64,000 nucleotides of DNA from Mauremys mutica (Eukaryota; Chordata; Testudines; Geoemydidae): NCBI RefSeq assembly GCF_020497125.1, contig NC_059073.1, positions 12,917,225-12,981,224 on the forward strand. The letters run 5' to 3'. This document shows, in pieces, positions 49,901 through 51,925 of the stretch. The notes under the pieces were generated by a model. That model ran no database searches. It saw only the letters and a program-made list of their open reading frames with translations, and was not told where the DNA came from. The translations under genes were made by a program, and so were the position numbers. How positions within the stretch are numbered: position 1 is the stretch's first letter; each line of letters begins with the position of its first letter.

Positions 49901-51090
49901 TTAATCTCTCTCACGAAATTATGATTTGCATACCAAACTCCTCAAACAGATATTTCAGTGTGGCTTGGTGCAGTAGGAAGCCTTTGTTCAGGAAATATCC
50001 AGAAGTAACCTAATTCTAAAGGAGAATTGACTGAGTTTACTTTACTGCTTAAAATTGAGGCCCTAGCGAGTGAGGGTTAAATTTTTCCCCAAGTCATTGT
50101 GTCTGTAAAATCTGAATGAACAGGGGTCACTGAAAATGCTAGAAGAATATGACTCTGAGTATGAGTTGTTCAGTGACTTTCCCCTTCCAAATGGTTACCT
50201 TCACCTGCTGCGTGGTTTGTTAAAATATCTGTAGCTTACACCTTCATATTTATTGTATTTTATTGTTGCTTAGATGATCAATGTCAAAATAATTTTAAGA
50301 AAAAGGCCTGAGAGGGGATGATTTAGGAACCTGGAAACAGATTTAGGAATCTGATCTCTGCAACCATAGGTGCTGGAACTAGGGGTGCTGCCGCATCTCA
50401 TGGCTTGAAGCAGTAATAACGACCCAAATACGTGGTTTCCACCTTCAGCACCCACACTCTAATAATTGTTCCAGCACCACTGTCTAGGACAGAGGTTCAA
50501 ATCCAGCTCTGGTGAATAGTGTCCTATAGTCATTAACACTAGCTGGCTGTTCACTGGCCTGGAAGAGTGATTTCTTGGTCTCCGTCTAGTTTGCAGTGGA
50601 CCAAACCCATTAGAACCAGCAGAGCTTAGTAAGGTGAGGAAGCTGCTGGAGTCAGCACGACTACTACTCTGCCCTGTCCAGTGTGTTGGCTACAGAGATG
50701 AAGGCCACAATATGGTATCTAAAGTAGAGTGACTGCTCTAGGTTTTACCCGCAAAGATGGAGCTCTCCCTTAGTGGGAGTACACTGCGTTGTTAATTCCA
50801 TTATGAGTGTGATACAACAAATTTGCCTCCTATGAAATGCTGCCTGCAGGACCTGACTGAATCTTGTATCTTTCCAGATTGAGATGGCACAGAAGCTATT
50901 GAACTCTGACTTGGCTGAACTGATTAACAAGATGAAATTGGCCCAGCAATACGTCATGACTAGCCTGCAGCAGGAATACAAAAAGCAAATGCTCACAGCT
51001 GCTCATGCTCTGGCTGTGGATGCCAAAAACTTGCTGGATGTTATTGATCAAGCCAAATTGAAAATGATTGGTCAGTCCAGACCCCATTAA
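1818..51090 (+). CDS. PTK2: PTK2 (focal adhesion kinase), C-terminal 375 residues over nine constitutive exons
   Basis: Cytoplasmic tyrosine kinase of focal adhesions that relays integrin and growth-factor signals. The window holds only the part after the kinase domain: the proline-rich linker and the focal adhesion targeting (FAT) four-helix bundle that binds paxillin and talin. Exons are 1818-1929, 5410-5496, 8741-8878, 11058-11189, 30691-30753, 34299-34338, 34870-34976, 40329-40484, 41196-41276 and 50878-51090, counting 34299-34338 and 34870-34976 as two pieces of one 49-codon stretch joined in phase 1; the other junctions inside the window are phase 0. All have AG acceptors and GT donors. 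Visible motifs are APPKPSRP (first proline-rich site), HIYQPVGKP (Tyr861), APPKKPPRP (SH3 ligand for p130Cas/GRAF), EISPPP (Ser910) and VYENV (Tyr925, GRB2 site). Counting back from the stop as 1052 puts each on its known mammalian number, so no indel is needed. PTK2B is excluded by these motifs. The kinase and FERM exons lie upstream of the window. Confidence 0.97.
1864..1866 (+). other. PTK2: FRNK initiation codon (Met693 equivalent)
   Basis: FRNK is an autonomously expressed, kinase-free C-terminal form of FAK that acts as its natural antagonist. In mammals and chicken it starts at the methionine of MESRRQ and uses a separate promoter in the intron upstream. Here that methionine opens a 360-codon frame to the PTK2 stop, the size expected for FRNK. 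The noncoding FRNK leader exon and promoter would have to lie upstream; I could not locate them in 1-1817. Confidence 0.8.
1930..2495. other. PTK2 intron, no recognised element
   Basis: AT-rich intronic sequence directly after the FRNK-start exon. I see no coding segment, repeat or RNA gene. Confidence 0.5.
2496..2706. repeat. Head-to-head palindrome of two hammerhead-like repeat units
   Basis: Two 88-bp arms (2529-2616 and 2617-2704) are near-perfect inverted copies around the centre cgtcggatccgacg. Each arm, read outward from the centre, gives a CCGACGA box, a GTGGGT hairpin, GAAA, then a tiny AGC/GCT stem. That order is the layout of a type I hammerhead ribozyme with a minimal stem III. 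In the left arm (read on the minus strand) the hairpin is a perfect 6-bp stem (2592-2607); in the right arm it is damaged (gtggctagtcaccc). The stretch 2496-2528 (ggggtagccgtgttagtctg) is the continuation of the same repeat family. The canonical CUGANGA box has U4 changed to C in both arms. Confidence 0.7.
2707..3174. other. PTK2 intron, no recognised element
   Basis: Intronic sequence with an 18-nt oligo-T run near 3001-3016. Part of 2730-2990 reads like an old repeat, but I cannot name it. Confidence 0.4.
3180..3441. mobile_element. MITE with GGTCTACACT-type terminal inverted repeats
   Basis: The left end reads gggcaggtctac; the right end read on the other strand is ttaggccaggtctaca. The interior has a self-complementary pair, gtcactcagggatgtgg (3362-3378) against acacctctgagtgacgt (3388-3404). 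This matches a short non-autonomous DNA transposon whose ends resemble those of the 5617-7752 and 41691-41968 elements. The target duplication is not clear, so the superfamily is not assigned. Confidence 0.65.
3445..5409. other. PTK2 intron, no recognised element
   Basis: AT-rich intronic sequence. No open frame of interest, no splice-flanked conserved codons and no clear repeat ends were seen. The pyrimidine-rich tract and tatttatag acceptor at the end belong to the next PTK2 exon. Confidence 0.45.
5410..5496 (+). CDS. PTK2: PTK2 coding exon, residues about 715-743
   Basis: 29 codons in phase 0, acceptor tatttatag, donor gtaaaa. It completes the first proline-rich site (PSRPGYPSP) and carries the equivalents of Ser722 (YPSPRSS) and Ser732 (FYPSPQH); Ser732 is a CDK5 site in mammalian FAK. 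The tail HMVPPNHYQ appears to differ slightly from the mammalian form. Confidence 0.95.
5560..5616. repeat. Left half of a short interspersed repeat split by a DNA transposon
   Basis: The flank gtgtacaccagtttagctcc..attgagttcaatag before 5617 and acttctgatttacaccagtg after 7752 look like two halves of one palindromic repeat of the type acacca..attgacttcaat..ttacaccag. A related copy is at 17674-17742. The transposon at 5617-7752 therefore landed inside an older repeat, with ACTT on both sides as a possible short target duplication. Confidence 0.5.
5617..7752. mobile_element. 2.1-kb non-autonomous DNA transposon with internal repeats
   Basis: The left end aggcctggtctacactacg and the right end read in reverse, agggtacgtctacactacgg, form imperfect terminal inverted repeats. 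Next to them lie matching subterminal segments: aaaccggttta occurs at both ends (5640-5653 and 7704-7714), and tcccacagtgca/ccgcaaatcgacg on the left mirrors cccacagtgcaacgctcc and aatcgacgctag on the right. The interior has no transposase frame, but carries a module ending in tggtaaccat four times (about 6548, 6630, 7191 and 7249). Open frames up to 162 codons occur on both strands and overlap each other, so they are not taken as genes. Superfamily unassigned; a hAT- or Harbinger-like origin is possible. Confidence 0.75.
7760..8740. other. PTK2 intron, no recognised element
   Basis: AT-rich intronic DNA. Apart from the repeat half just after 7752 nothing was recognised. The last bases, ctttttatag, are the acceptor of the next exon. 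Confidence 0.45.
8741..8878 (+). CDS. PTK2: PTK2 coding exon, residues about 744-789
   Basis: 46 codons in phase 0, acceptor ctttttatag, donor gtaatg. It encodes [10 protein letters not shown], then [18 protein letters not shown] and [10 protein letters not shown], the linker between the first proline-rich site and the coiled segment. This is a disordered region of FAK with no catalytic role. Confidence 0.95.
9068..9288 (+). repeat. MIR/CORE-like SINE, degenerate
   Basis: The order gagcttaggcaagt, ttaaaatggggatattagta, ataaagtactttgagttcctc follows the MIR layout (ggcaagtca..tctgtaaaatggggataa..aagtgctt). The tRNA-like head is eroded. Confidence 0.6.
9880..10198. mobile_element. hAT-like MITE with perfect 8-bp target duplication
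   Basis: The element starts caggggtcggcaacc and ends, read in reverse, caggggtaggcaacc. It is flanked by ggctagtt on both sides (9872-9879 and 10199-10206), an exact 8-bp target duplication typical of hAT transposition. It is 319 bp long, with an AT-rich middle and a run of 14 C at about 10090-10103. No transposase is encoded, so it was moved in trans. Confidence 0.85.
10385..10495. repeat. Short palindromic repeat (MITE-like)
   Basis: ggttaggtgaccaaatcccattg and caataggagttgggcacctaac are imperfect inverted halves around 10430. Similar fold-back repeats occur at 34441-34640 and 40870-40985. The exact ends were not determined. Confidence 0.45.
10500..11057. other. PTK2 intron, no recognised element
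   Basis: AT-rich intronic sequence leading to the next PTK2 acceptor (ctcttag). Nothing else supported. Confidence 0.45.
11058..11189 (+). CDS. PTK2: PTK2 coding exon, residues about 790-833
   Basis: 44 codons in phase 0, acceptor ctcttag, donor gtaata. It encodes [19 protein letters not shown] and a strongly charged helix ([20 protein letters not shown]) that ends in EERFL. The helix is a likely coiled-coil segment. Confidence 0.96.
11190..12021. other. PTK2 intron, no recognised element
   Basis: Start of a 19.5-kb intron. No element recognised before the CR1 tail at 12022. Confidence 0.45.
12022..12246 (+). mobile_element. CR1 LINE 3' end, severely 5'-truncated
   Basis: Encodes the conserved last residues of CR1 ORF2 ([20 protein letters not shown] then LPREVV) down to a stop near 12168, followed by the CR1 3' untranslated hairpin (ggttggactagatgacctcc..ggtcccttccaaccc) and an ATTCTATG-type tail. 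It is one of several short CR1 tails in this window. Confidence 0.9.
12500..12928 (-). mobile_element. L2-like LINE, 3' part (split by a CR1 insertion)
   Basis: Old, frameshifted sequence. Its stretch gctttgaa..gagacc..ctgtaccagtt (12770-12910) is homologous to the L2-like copy at 38748-38940. The copy stops at 12928 where a CR1 begins, and resumes after 15062. The clade (L2 or L3/CR1-like) is uncertain. Confidence 0.55.
12929..15062 (-). mobile_element. CR1 LINE copy with broken ORF2, inserted in an older LINE
   Basis: On the minus strand the RT and C-terminal parts of CR1 ORF2 can be followed through several frames: [20 protein letters not shown] near 14490, [20 protein letters not shown] near 14050, then VPQGSV, then FARKNLMRL-like text and the final [10 protein letters not shown] near 13050. 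The frame breaks near 14300 and 13780. The 3' end (12929-12990, tagaatattagggttggaag) is the usual CR1 terminal hairpin. It is old and inactive. Confidence 0.88.
15063..16790 (-). mobile_element. L2-like LINE, reverse transcriptase remnant
   Basis: The minus strand encodes [20 protein letters not shown] (about 15410-15350), then [20 protein letters not shown] and [10 protein letters not shown]. These are the conserved thumb-region blocks of L2-type reverse transcriptase (LNPDKTEVL.., FHLRxxRxL.., TSRLDYCN). Weaker RT traces run on to about 16700 ([15 protein letters not shown]-like). Many stops and shifts; a fossil. Confidence 0.7.
16791..18855. other. PTK2 intron; one short repeat copy, otherwise nothing recognised
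   Basis: At 17674-17742 lies a copy of the palindromic repeat also split at 5560/7753 (gtaactcagttgactttaatgaagttattc). The remainder holds no coding or repeat signal that I can name. Confidence 0.4.
18856..19185 (+). repeat. MIR/CORE-like SINE interrupted by a MITE
   Basis: tctattggacagagcatgag and gagttctggattctagtctc resemble a tRNA-like head; after the MITE the text continues cacttaactttaatttcccc, acaggggttgtgaggct, aaattaaagtggttataaaa. This is the MIR order. The MITE at 18931-19040 splits the SINE. Confidence 0.65.
18931..19040. mobile_element. 110-bp MITE with 8-bp target duplication
   Basis: The left end ctagggtgaccagatg pairs with the right end ctatctggtcaccct as inverted repeats. 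The flanks atttttac (18923-18930 and 19041-19048) are identical, an 8-bp duplication that fits a hAT-type transposase. There is no coding capacity. Confidence 0.85.
19208..19810 (+). mobile_element. RTE-like LINE, C-terminal end of the polyprotein
   Basis: The frame encodes [20 protein letters not shown], then [20 protein letters not shown], then [16 protein letters not shown], the region after the RT domain in RTE-type LINEs. It shifts frame near 19500, but traces such as [10 protein letters not shown] and WTP-GK-type text go on to 19790. The end is atgatgatg, a simple-repeat tail usual for RTE elements. It is 5'-truncated and broken. Confidence 0.75.
19811..21662. other. PTK2 intron, no recognised element
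   Basis: AT-rich intronic DNA up to the hAT MITE. Nothing supported. Confidence 0.45.
21811..22649 (+). CDS. CR1 ORF1 fragment with SGNH esterase domain
   Basis: The open frame has no natural start: it enters from the truncated 5' junction. A short coiled segment ([20 protein letters not shown]) is followed by an acidic linker and then an SGNH/GDSL hydrolase fold. The serine motif VMGDSIIRN is near residues 116-123, HVGTNDIG near 168-175 and DGLHLN near 254-259, so the Ser, Gly, Asn and Asp-x-x-His catalytic set is present. CR1 ORF1 proteins are known to carry this esterase, which may act on membranes or the RNP. The upstream N-terminal part is missing. It stops 35 bp before the ORF2 start. 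Confidence 0.9.
21813..25870 (+). mobile_element. CR1 LINE, young, nearly complete
   Basis: About 4.06 kb. It holds the 3' two-thirds or so of ORF1, a whole ORF2, a 3' untranslated region with the CR1 terminal hairpin (ctgggctagatggacctttg) and a tail of ttcttatg octamers (25850-25870). The 5' end is truncated inside ORF1, with an in-frame 36-bp tandem duplication at 21813-21848 and 21849-21884. The long intact frame indicates a recent insertion compared with the other CR1 copies here. Confidence 0.95.
22685..25660 (+). CDS. CR1 ORF2: endonuclease plus reverse transcriptase, 991 aa, uninterrupted
   Basis: The APE-type endonuclease lies at about residues 60-280: LYTNARSL (Asn66), GITETWW (Glu93), [18 protein letters not shown] and GNSDHN give the catalytic set. 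The reverse transcriptase follows at about 490-780, with [52 protein letters not shown] and the catalytic FADD at residues 721-724. The C-terminal region ends with the CR1-typical [18 protein letters not shown]. No stop or shift is seen, and the length is in the normal CR1 range. ORF2 could encode an active enzyme, but the copy lacks its 5' promoter region. I take the methionine at 22685 because it follows the ORF1 stop closely. Confidence 0.95.
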   Translation: MDRTQTSLRGESDDRESPGYSQEQRNEKYNVRAGSDDKQSHKKESGTSEEGRLINRDKFLKCLYTNARSLNNKMGELECLVIKEDIDIIGITETWWTESNQWDTIIPGYKIYRKDRTGRAGGGVALYVKESVDSNEVKILSESTGSIESLWIEISCSSKNITVGIYYRPPDQDSNSDDEMLREIREAIKIKNPIIVGDFNYPHIDWEHFTSGRNAEIKFLDTLNDCFMEQLVREPTRGEATLDLILSGAQELVQEVTIAGPLGNSDHNTIAFNIPVRRRTSQLPNTVAFNFKRGNYTKMRGLVRQKLKGTVTKVKSLQVAWALFKDTIIEAQLQCIPQIKKNSKRTKKEPPWLNNHVKEAMRDKKTSFKKWKSNPSEANRKEHKHCQLKCKSVIRKAKEEFEERLAKNSKGNNKMFFKYIRSRKPAKQPVGPLDDQNSKGALKDDKVIAEKLNGFFASVFTAEDVREIPKPELAFVGDKSEELSQIEVSLEEVLELIDKLNINKSPGPDGIHPRVLKELKCEVAELLTKVCNLSFKSASVPNDWKLANVTPIFKKGSRGDPGNYRPVSLTSVPGKLVETIVKNKIVRHIEKHKLLSNSQHGFCKGKSCLTNLLEFFEGVNKHVDKGDPVDIVYLDFQKAFDKVPHQRLLRKLSCHGIKGKVLSWIENWLMDREQRVGINGKFSEWRGVTSGVPQGSVLGPILFNLFINDLEKGVNSEVAKFADDTKLLKIVKTKADCEELQKDLTKLSDWATKWQMKFNVDKCKVMHIGKNNPNYTYNMMGANLATTSQEKDLGVIVDSSLKMSTQCAEAVKKANRMLGIIKKGIENKTENILLPLYKSMVRPHLEYCVQMWSPHLKKDILALEKVQKRATKMIRGLERVPYEERLKRLGLFSLEKRRLRGDMIEVYKIMSDVEKVDKEKLFTYSHNTRTRGHQMKLIGSRFKTNKRKFFFTQRTVNLWNSLPEEVVKARTITMFKRGLDKFMVAKSINGY
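25955..26939. other. PTK2 intron, no recognised element
   Basis: Includes an open frame of 150 codons (26012-26464) with low-complexity, proline-rich text and no family resemblance; I do not count it as a gene. No repeat recognised. Confidence 0.45.
26940..27640 (-). mobile_element. Penelope-like element fragment with GIY-YIG endonuclease domain
   Basis: A 225-codon minus-strand frame (27630-26953) contains a GIY-YIG nuclease: VIYAI at residues 33-37, IYIGQT at 46-51, the arginine helix [15 protein letters not shown] at 56-70, then [19 protein letters not shown]. This is the C-terminal domain of Penelope-like retroelements. The reverse transcriptase that should precede it is absent, so the copy is 5'-truncated. 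After residue 130 the frame runs on into noncoding text and the natural stop is probably lost. Confidence 0.88.
27641..28020 (+). repeat. Penelope-type terminal repeat with hammerhead-like motif
   Basis: The text gatgaagtgggctgtagccc (27896-27915), tgaaaacttat, aataaatttgtta, aaggtgccacaag and tttttgcggatacagactaa is a very common sauropsid repeat. It lies on the plus strand, whereas the GIY-YIG frame next to it is on the minus strand, so the two pieces are inverted relative to each other or are separate insertions. Confidence 0.7.
27893..27931 (+). ncRNA. Hammerhead-ribozyme-like motif, decayed
   Basis: CCGATGA (27893-27899), A, then the hairpin GTGGGC-TGTA-GCCCAT (27901-27916) and GAAA (27917-27920) follow the hammerhead core order CUGANGA / stem II / GAAA. 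The third stem is AAC..., where the left arm of the 2529-2704 palindrome has a pairing AGC/GCT. U4 is C here and stem III is broken, so self-cleavage is unlikely in this copy. Penelope-like elements are known to carry minimal type I hammerheads. Confidence 0.6.
28021..29057. other. PTK2 intron, no recognised element
   Basis: AT-rich intronic DNA. At 28190-28265 a weak match to the palindromic ttgacttcaatggga-type repeat is visible. Nothing else supported. Confidence 0.4.
29058..29350 (+). repeat. MIR/CORE-like SINE
   Basis: Has a tRNA-like head (gtggttaaggcaatgggttg; the B-box-like ggttcagttgc), then gtgaccttgagcaagtcaca, ctctgcttcagttttccatc and a downstream part with acagtgcctagcacaaaggg and ggggcctttaagcac. 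The last two blocks are the classic conserved 3' end of this SINE type. Confidence 0.8.
29351..30690. other. PTK2 intron, no recognised element
   Basis: AT-rich intronic DNA ending in the acceptor attcctttag. No repeat or RNA gene recognised. Confidence 0.45.
30691..30753 (+). CDS. PTK2: PTK2 coding exon, residues about 834-854
   Basis: 21 codons in phase 0, acceptor attcctttag, donor gtaagt. It encodes [20 protein letters not shown] and one more proline. LSRGSID holds the Ser840 and Ser843 equivalents, known phosphorylation sites of mammalian FAK. Confidence 0.96.
30754..31546. other. PTK2 intron, no recognised element
   Basis: No element recognised between the exon and the TA-flanked MITE. 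Confidence 0.45.
31549..31922. mobile_element. Tc1/mariner-type (pogo/Tigger-like) MITE with TA target site
   Basis: The left end caatagaacctcagagttac and the right end in reverse, cagtggactctcagagttac, are 24-bp imperfect inverted repeats, and both sides are flanked by TA (31547-31548 and 31923-31924). The middle is AT-rich and noncoding. TA duplication and this terminus point to a Tc1/mariner-superfamily transposase acting in trans. Confidence 0.75.
31965..32290 (+). repeat. SINE-like repeat with tRNA-like promoter head
   Basis: gtctagtggttagagcactc (32212-32231) has an A-box-like form, and aaagttcagttcccccc (32251-32267) a degraded B box, as in a tRNA-derived SINE. The stretch 31965-32200 (aagacacctaactgccactt, taggcacctacatttctgct) looks like the tail of another old SINE. 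The boundary between them is unclear. Confidence 0.5.
32888..33115 (+). repeat. tRNA-derived SINE (MIR/CORE-like)
   Basis: Contains an A-box-like stretch (ggctgggacactagcctggg), a good B box (ggttcaattcc, 32931-32941), then aaccttaggcaagtccctta, cctcagttcccatctctaaa and atgggggtaataggtc, the MIR-type order. Confidence 0.82.
33116..34298. other. PTK2 intron, no recognised element
   Basis: AT-rich intronic DNA, ending in the acceptor ttttacag. Nothing supported. Confidence 0.45.
34299..34338 (+). CDS. PTK2: PTK2 coding exon, residues about 855-867 (Tyr861)
   Basis: 40 bp: 13 codons plus one base (phase 1 donor, gtaagc). It encodes [13 protein letters not shown]. The tyrosine of HIYQP is the Tyr861 equivalent, a Src-family target in FAK. 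Confidence 0.95.
34339..34869. other. Short PTK2 intron with a fold-back repeat
   Basis: The 34441-34640 part (tgaggttaggcatctaaata, ggcatgattttcagaagggt) resembles the palindromic repeats at 10385 and 40870. Otherwise nothing. Confidence 0.4.
34870..34976 (+). CDS. PTK2: PTK2 coding exon, residues about 868-903 (second proline-rich site)
   Basis: 107 bp, acceptor ttaactag, donor gtacat. With the leftover base it reads [15 protein letters not shown], then [20 protein letters not shown] and [13 protein letters not shown] is the SH3 ligand used by p130Cas and GRAF-type proteins. The final lysine (903) is where the PWR microexon joins in neuronal mRNA. Confidence 0.96.
34977..38117. other. PTK2 intron before the microexon
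   Basis: About 3.1 kb without a recognised transposon, a notable contrast to the intervals around it. It ends in a long pyrimidine-rich tract (about 38046-38098) and the acceptor acaatag of the microexon. Lack of insertions may reflect constraint on microexon regulation, but that is inference. Confidence 0.4.
38118..38126 (+). CDS. PTK2: PTK2 neuronal microexon encoding Pro-Trp-Arg (FAK+)
   Basis: The nine bases ccatggagg are flanked by acaatag upstream and gtaagc downstream. In the PTK2 frame (phase 0 on both sides) they give PWR between Lys903 and Leu904. A Pro-Trp-Arg insertion at exactly this place is the known brain-enriched FAK+ isoform. Upstream a strong pyrimidine tract (tttttctttttttttccctt) matches the layout of neuronal microexons. 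Confidence 0.88.
38748..39340 (-). mobile_element. L2-like LINE remnant
   Basis: The minus strand keeps [14 protein letters not shown] text (around 39280-39250, shifted within the codon run), then [13 protein letters not shown] text and [10 protein letters not shown] near 38985. It is homologous to the L2-like copy at 12500-16790. Decayed by stops and shifts. Confidence 0.65.
39341..40328. other. PTK2 intron, no recognised element
   Basis: AT-rich intronic DNA, ending in the acceptor gctcttag. Confidence 0.45.
40329..40484 (+). CDS. PTK2: PTK2 coding exon, residues about 904-955 (Ser910, Tyr925, start of FAT)
   Basis: 52 codons in phase 0, donor gtaaga. It encodes [20 protein letters not shown], then [20 protein letters not shown], then [12 protein letters not shown]. 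Ser910 (ISPP) is the ERK site that lowers paxillin binding. Tyr925 (YENV) binds the GRB2 SH2 domain. [15 protein letters not shown] is helix 1 of the FAT domain. Confidence 0.97.
40485..41195. other. PTK2 intron with a palindromic MITE-like repeat
   Basis: At 40870-40985, tgggattttcaaaaccactt..attggtctaac is the inverted match of aggccaatactgagagcttt..gaaattctcaccc, a fold-back repeat of the MITE type. The rest is plain intron, ending in an oligo-T tract and attag. Confidence 0.55.
41196..41276 (+). CDS. PTK2: PTK2 coding exon, residues about 956-982 (FAT helix 2)
   Basis: 27 codons in phase 0, acceptor attag, donor gtatgt: [20 protein letters not shown] then PASTHRE. This is the second FAT helix, which forms part of the paxillin LD-motif surface. 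Confidence 0.97.
41277..41414. other. PTK2 intron start before the DIRS elements
   Basis: AT-rich intron up to the left end of the first DIRS element. Confidence 0.4.
41691..41968. mobile_element. GC-rich palindromic MITE inside DIRS copy 1
   Basis: The left end aaggctttggctacacttgc and the right end in reverse, ttagggcttggctacactta, are inverted repeats. The interior is built from cagcgctg-type palindromes (agcgctgccgcggcagcgct at 41720-41739; ctcccagcgctggg). The flanks tgtttgtt and gttttgtt agree at 6 of 8 bases. It could form strong cruciforms. Confidence 0.75.
42040..44260 (+). pseudogene. DIRS copy 1 gag, decayed
   Basis: Fragments line up with the Gag at 62238: near 42180 [20 protein letters not shown] resembles ICTAFKPRTRKERDSRL. 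At 43490-43790 comes [23 protein letters not shown] text, [18 protein letters not shown] and, at 43967-44060, [20 protein letters not shown], which is the conserved Gag C-terminal block. Many stops and shifts. Confidence 0.7.
42267..42482 (+). mobile_element. CR1 3' tail inserted in DIRS copy 1
   Basis: Only the CR1 3' untranslated part is present: gcatcttgcaggaggtcaga, ctagatgatcataatggtcc and an ATTCTATG octamer tail. It is on the same strand and of the same kind as the copy at 44262. Confidence 0.85.
44262..44478 (+). mobile_element. Second CR1 3' tail inserted in DIRS copy 1
   Basis: Contains tgcattgtgcaggaggtcag, actagatgatcataatggtc, ccttctgaccttaaag and a tatgagtc octamer tail. It is nearly the same segment as 42267-42482, so two independent tail-only CR1 insertions sit 2 kb apart in one element. 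Confidence 0.87.
44980..45525 (+). pseudogene. DIRS copy 1 reverse transcriptase (182-codon remnant)
   Basis: Encodes [80 protein letters not shown] and the catalytic loop YLDD (45397-45408). These blocks are typical of DIRS-like RT: DLKDAYFHI, SPRVFT and YLDDWL in the family. The frame stops at 45523-45525 and continues in others. Confidence 0.88.
45600..46560 (+). pseudogene. DIRS copy 1 RNase H region, broken
   Basis: Frames in turn encode [20 protein letters not shown] (around 46065-46130), [20 protein letters not shown] (46255-46310) and [16 protein letters not shown] (46460-46510). These match the DIRS RNase H/adjacent order (D-N-x-xA, PEVDLFAT, APxWPRQPWFP). There are several frameshifts. 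Confidence 0.82.
46640..46996 (+). pseudogene. DIRS copy 1 recombinase N-terminus with a 48-bp tandem duplication
   Basis: [20 protein letters not shown] (about 46830-46895) then [13 protein letters not shown] resembles the N-terminal domain of DIRS tyrosine recombinases. The unit 46891-46938 is repeated exactly at 46939-46986, in frame (16 codons). The catalytic domain is absent from this copy. Confidence 0.75.
46997..47465. mobile_element. hAT-like fragment, GC-rich, between the two DIRS copies
   Basis: It begins caggggtggggaacctacgg, a common hAT terminus, followed by cctgcgggccggatccagcc. The interior is GC-rich (60-70% by eye) with no transposase. I could not place the right end; it lies by 47465, where DIRS sequence resumes. 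Confidence 0.6.
47490..48120 (+). pseudogene. DIRS copy 2 reverse transcriptase with ruined active site
   Basis: Frames encode [39 protein letters not shown] and [13 protein letters not shown], homologous to copy 1. At 47852-47866 the catalytic YLDD has become YLDN and is followed at once by a TGA stop. Downstream, [17 protein letters not shown] is the thumb region. Confidence 0.82.
48700..49275 (+). pseudogene. DIRS copy 2 tyrosine recombinase, broken
   Basis: [19 protein letters not shown] (about 48738-48795) holds the first catalytic arginine in the family's TSAKRVSEL context. [11 protein letters not shown] (49161-49193) is the catalytic H-x-x-R, with His 49164-49166 and Arg 49173-49175. 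Then comes [15 protein letters not shown]. Stops and shifts lie between them. The terminal tyrosine is not seen. Confidence 0.82.
49641..50365. other. PTK2 intron, no recognised element
   Basis: Plain intronic DNA after the second DIRS. Confidence 0.4.
50366..50482. mobile_element. Short MITE, aggtgctggaac termini
   Basis: The left end taggtgctggaact and the right end in reverse, gtggtgctggaac, form inverted repeats; the middle has ggggtgctgccgcatctcat. A hAT-like origin is likely, but the target duplication is unclear. Confidence 0.55.
50483..50877. other. End of PTK2 intron
   Basis: No element recognised; acceptor tttccag precedes the last exon. Confidence 0.45.
50878..51090 (+). CDS. PTK2: PTK2 last coding exon, residues about 983-1052 (FAT helices 3-4)
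   Basis: 70 codons and a TAA stop. It encodes [60 protein letters not shown] and [10 protein letters not shown]. These are the last two helices of the FAT bundle with the short RPH tail. Conservation with mammals is very high. Confidence 0.98.
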   Translation: MEMAQKLLNSDLAELINKMKLAQQYVMTSLQQEYKKQMLTAAHALAVDAKNLLDVIDQAKLKMIGQSRPH

Positions 51091-51925
51091 ACACCGAGGA
51101 AGAATTTTTTTGTCATTCTTTTTAAGAATATTGCTCATGTAAGGATGTTCTCTAGCCTTCCACCAGTGGTGAGGATTAACCCTGCATAGTCCAGGATTTC
51201 CAGTGACTCCTGCTTCATCAGACCTGATTGACAGCTGTTGGTTTTCTCTCTCTCTCATTATAAAAGTTTAACCATGTTTTTACCAGATGGTCTGGGATTC
51301 AAAATGTGGCATTATCACAGAATGAAGTTTGTACAGAAGCCCTTGGGAATCGTGACTGGGGAAAACAATGACATTTTACATCGTCACATAGGATGTGCAT
51401 TACCTAAAATTGCCAAGAGGTTACAATCTCAGAGCCAGGACTGTCCGAGCTACAGATTGGAGAAAAATATTGTGAAGTGAAGAATTCTGGGAAACCTCAG
51501 GGCTGAGAATTCTTGCCCACAGTATGCGAGCTATCCAGACTGGAATTTTTTATTAGAACACTTACGTCGCAATATGCTAATCACAATTTACAGAGAAAGA
51601 AAATTTTAAAAGCTATATTTTCAAGACTTCAGTCATTTCAAAAGAAACTAAAGCCCTCTTCATCTTTCTGCTTTTTACTTTTATGTGGATATGTGAAACG
51701 TTTGTTTGGAAACTAGCTGTAGAACACAACTGAAAACTCTTGTATGTCTTTTCACCAGAATAACTTGCCAGTTTTTTGTAGCAATGTTATTTTCCTTGGA
51801 AGCAAAAAGCTGCTTTGTACCAGAGCAACTCAGAGCCGCATTTAGAAGAGAAGTTCTGTAACCATATGTGTTCCCCGTTTTTATATAATTTATACAGAAA
51901 GATTAAAGCCATGTTGAATATTTTA
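51091..51925 (+). other. PTK2: PTK2 3' untranslated region
   Basis: Follows the stop without a repeat insertion. It ends in tatataatttatacagaaag and attaaagcc, close to the conserved 3' end of vertebrate PTK2 mRNAs as I remember it. The exact cleavage site is inferred. Confidence 0.65.
51902..51907 (+). terminator. PTK2: PTK2 poly(A) signal, ATTAAA
   Basis: The ATTAAA hexamer lies about 810 bp after the stop and is followed by U/GU-rich sequence. It is the strongest candidate for the end of the mRNA. Confidence 0.55.

Noticed and set aside
1818..51090. PTK2B (PYK2) as the identity of the kinase gene
   Set aside because: Tyr861, Ser910 and Tyr925 contexts and the tail QSRPH fit PTK2, with collinear numbering throughout.
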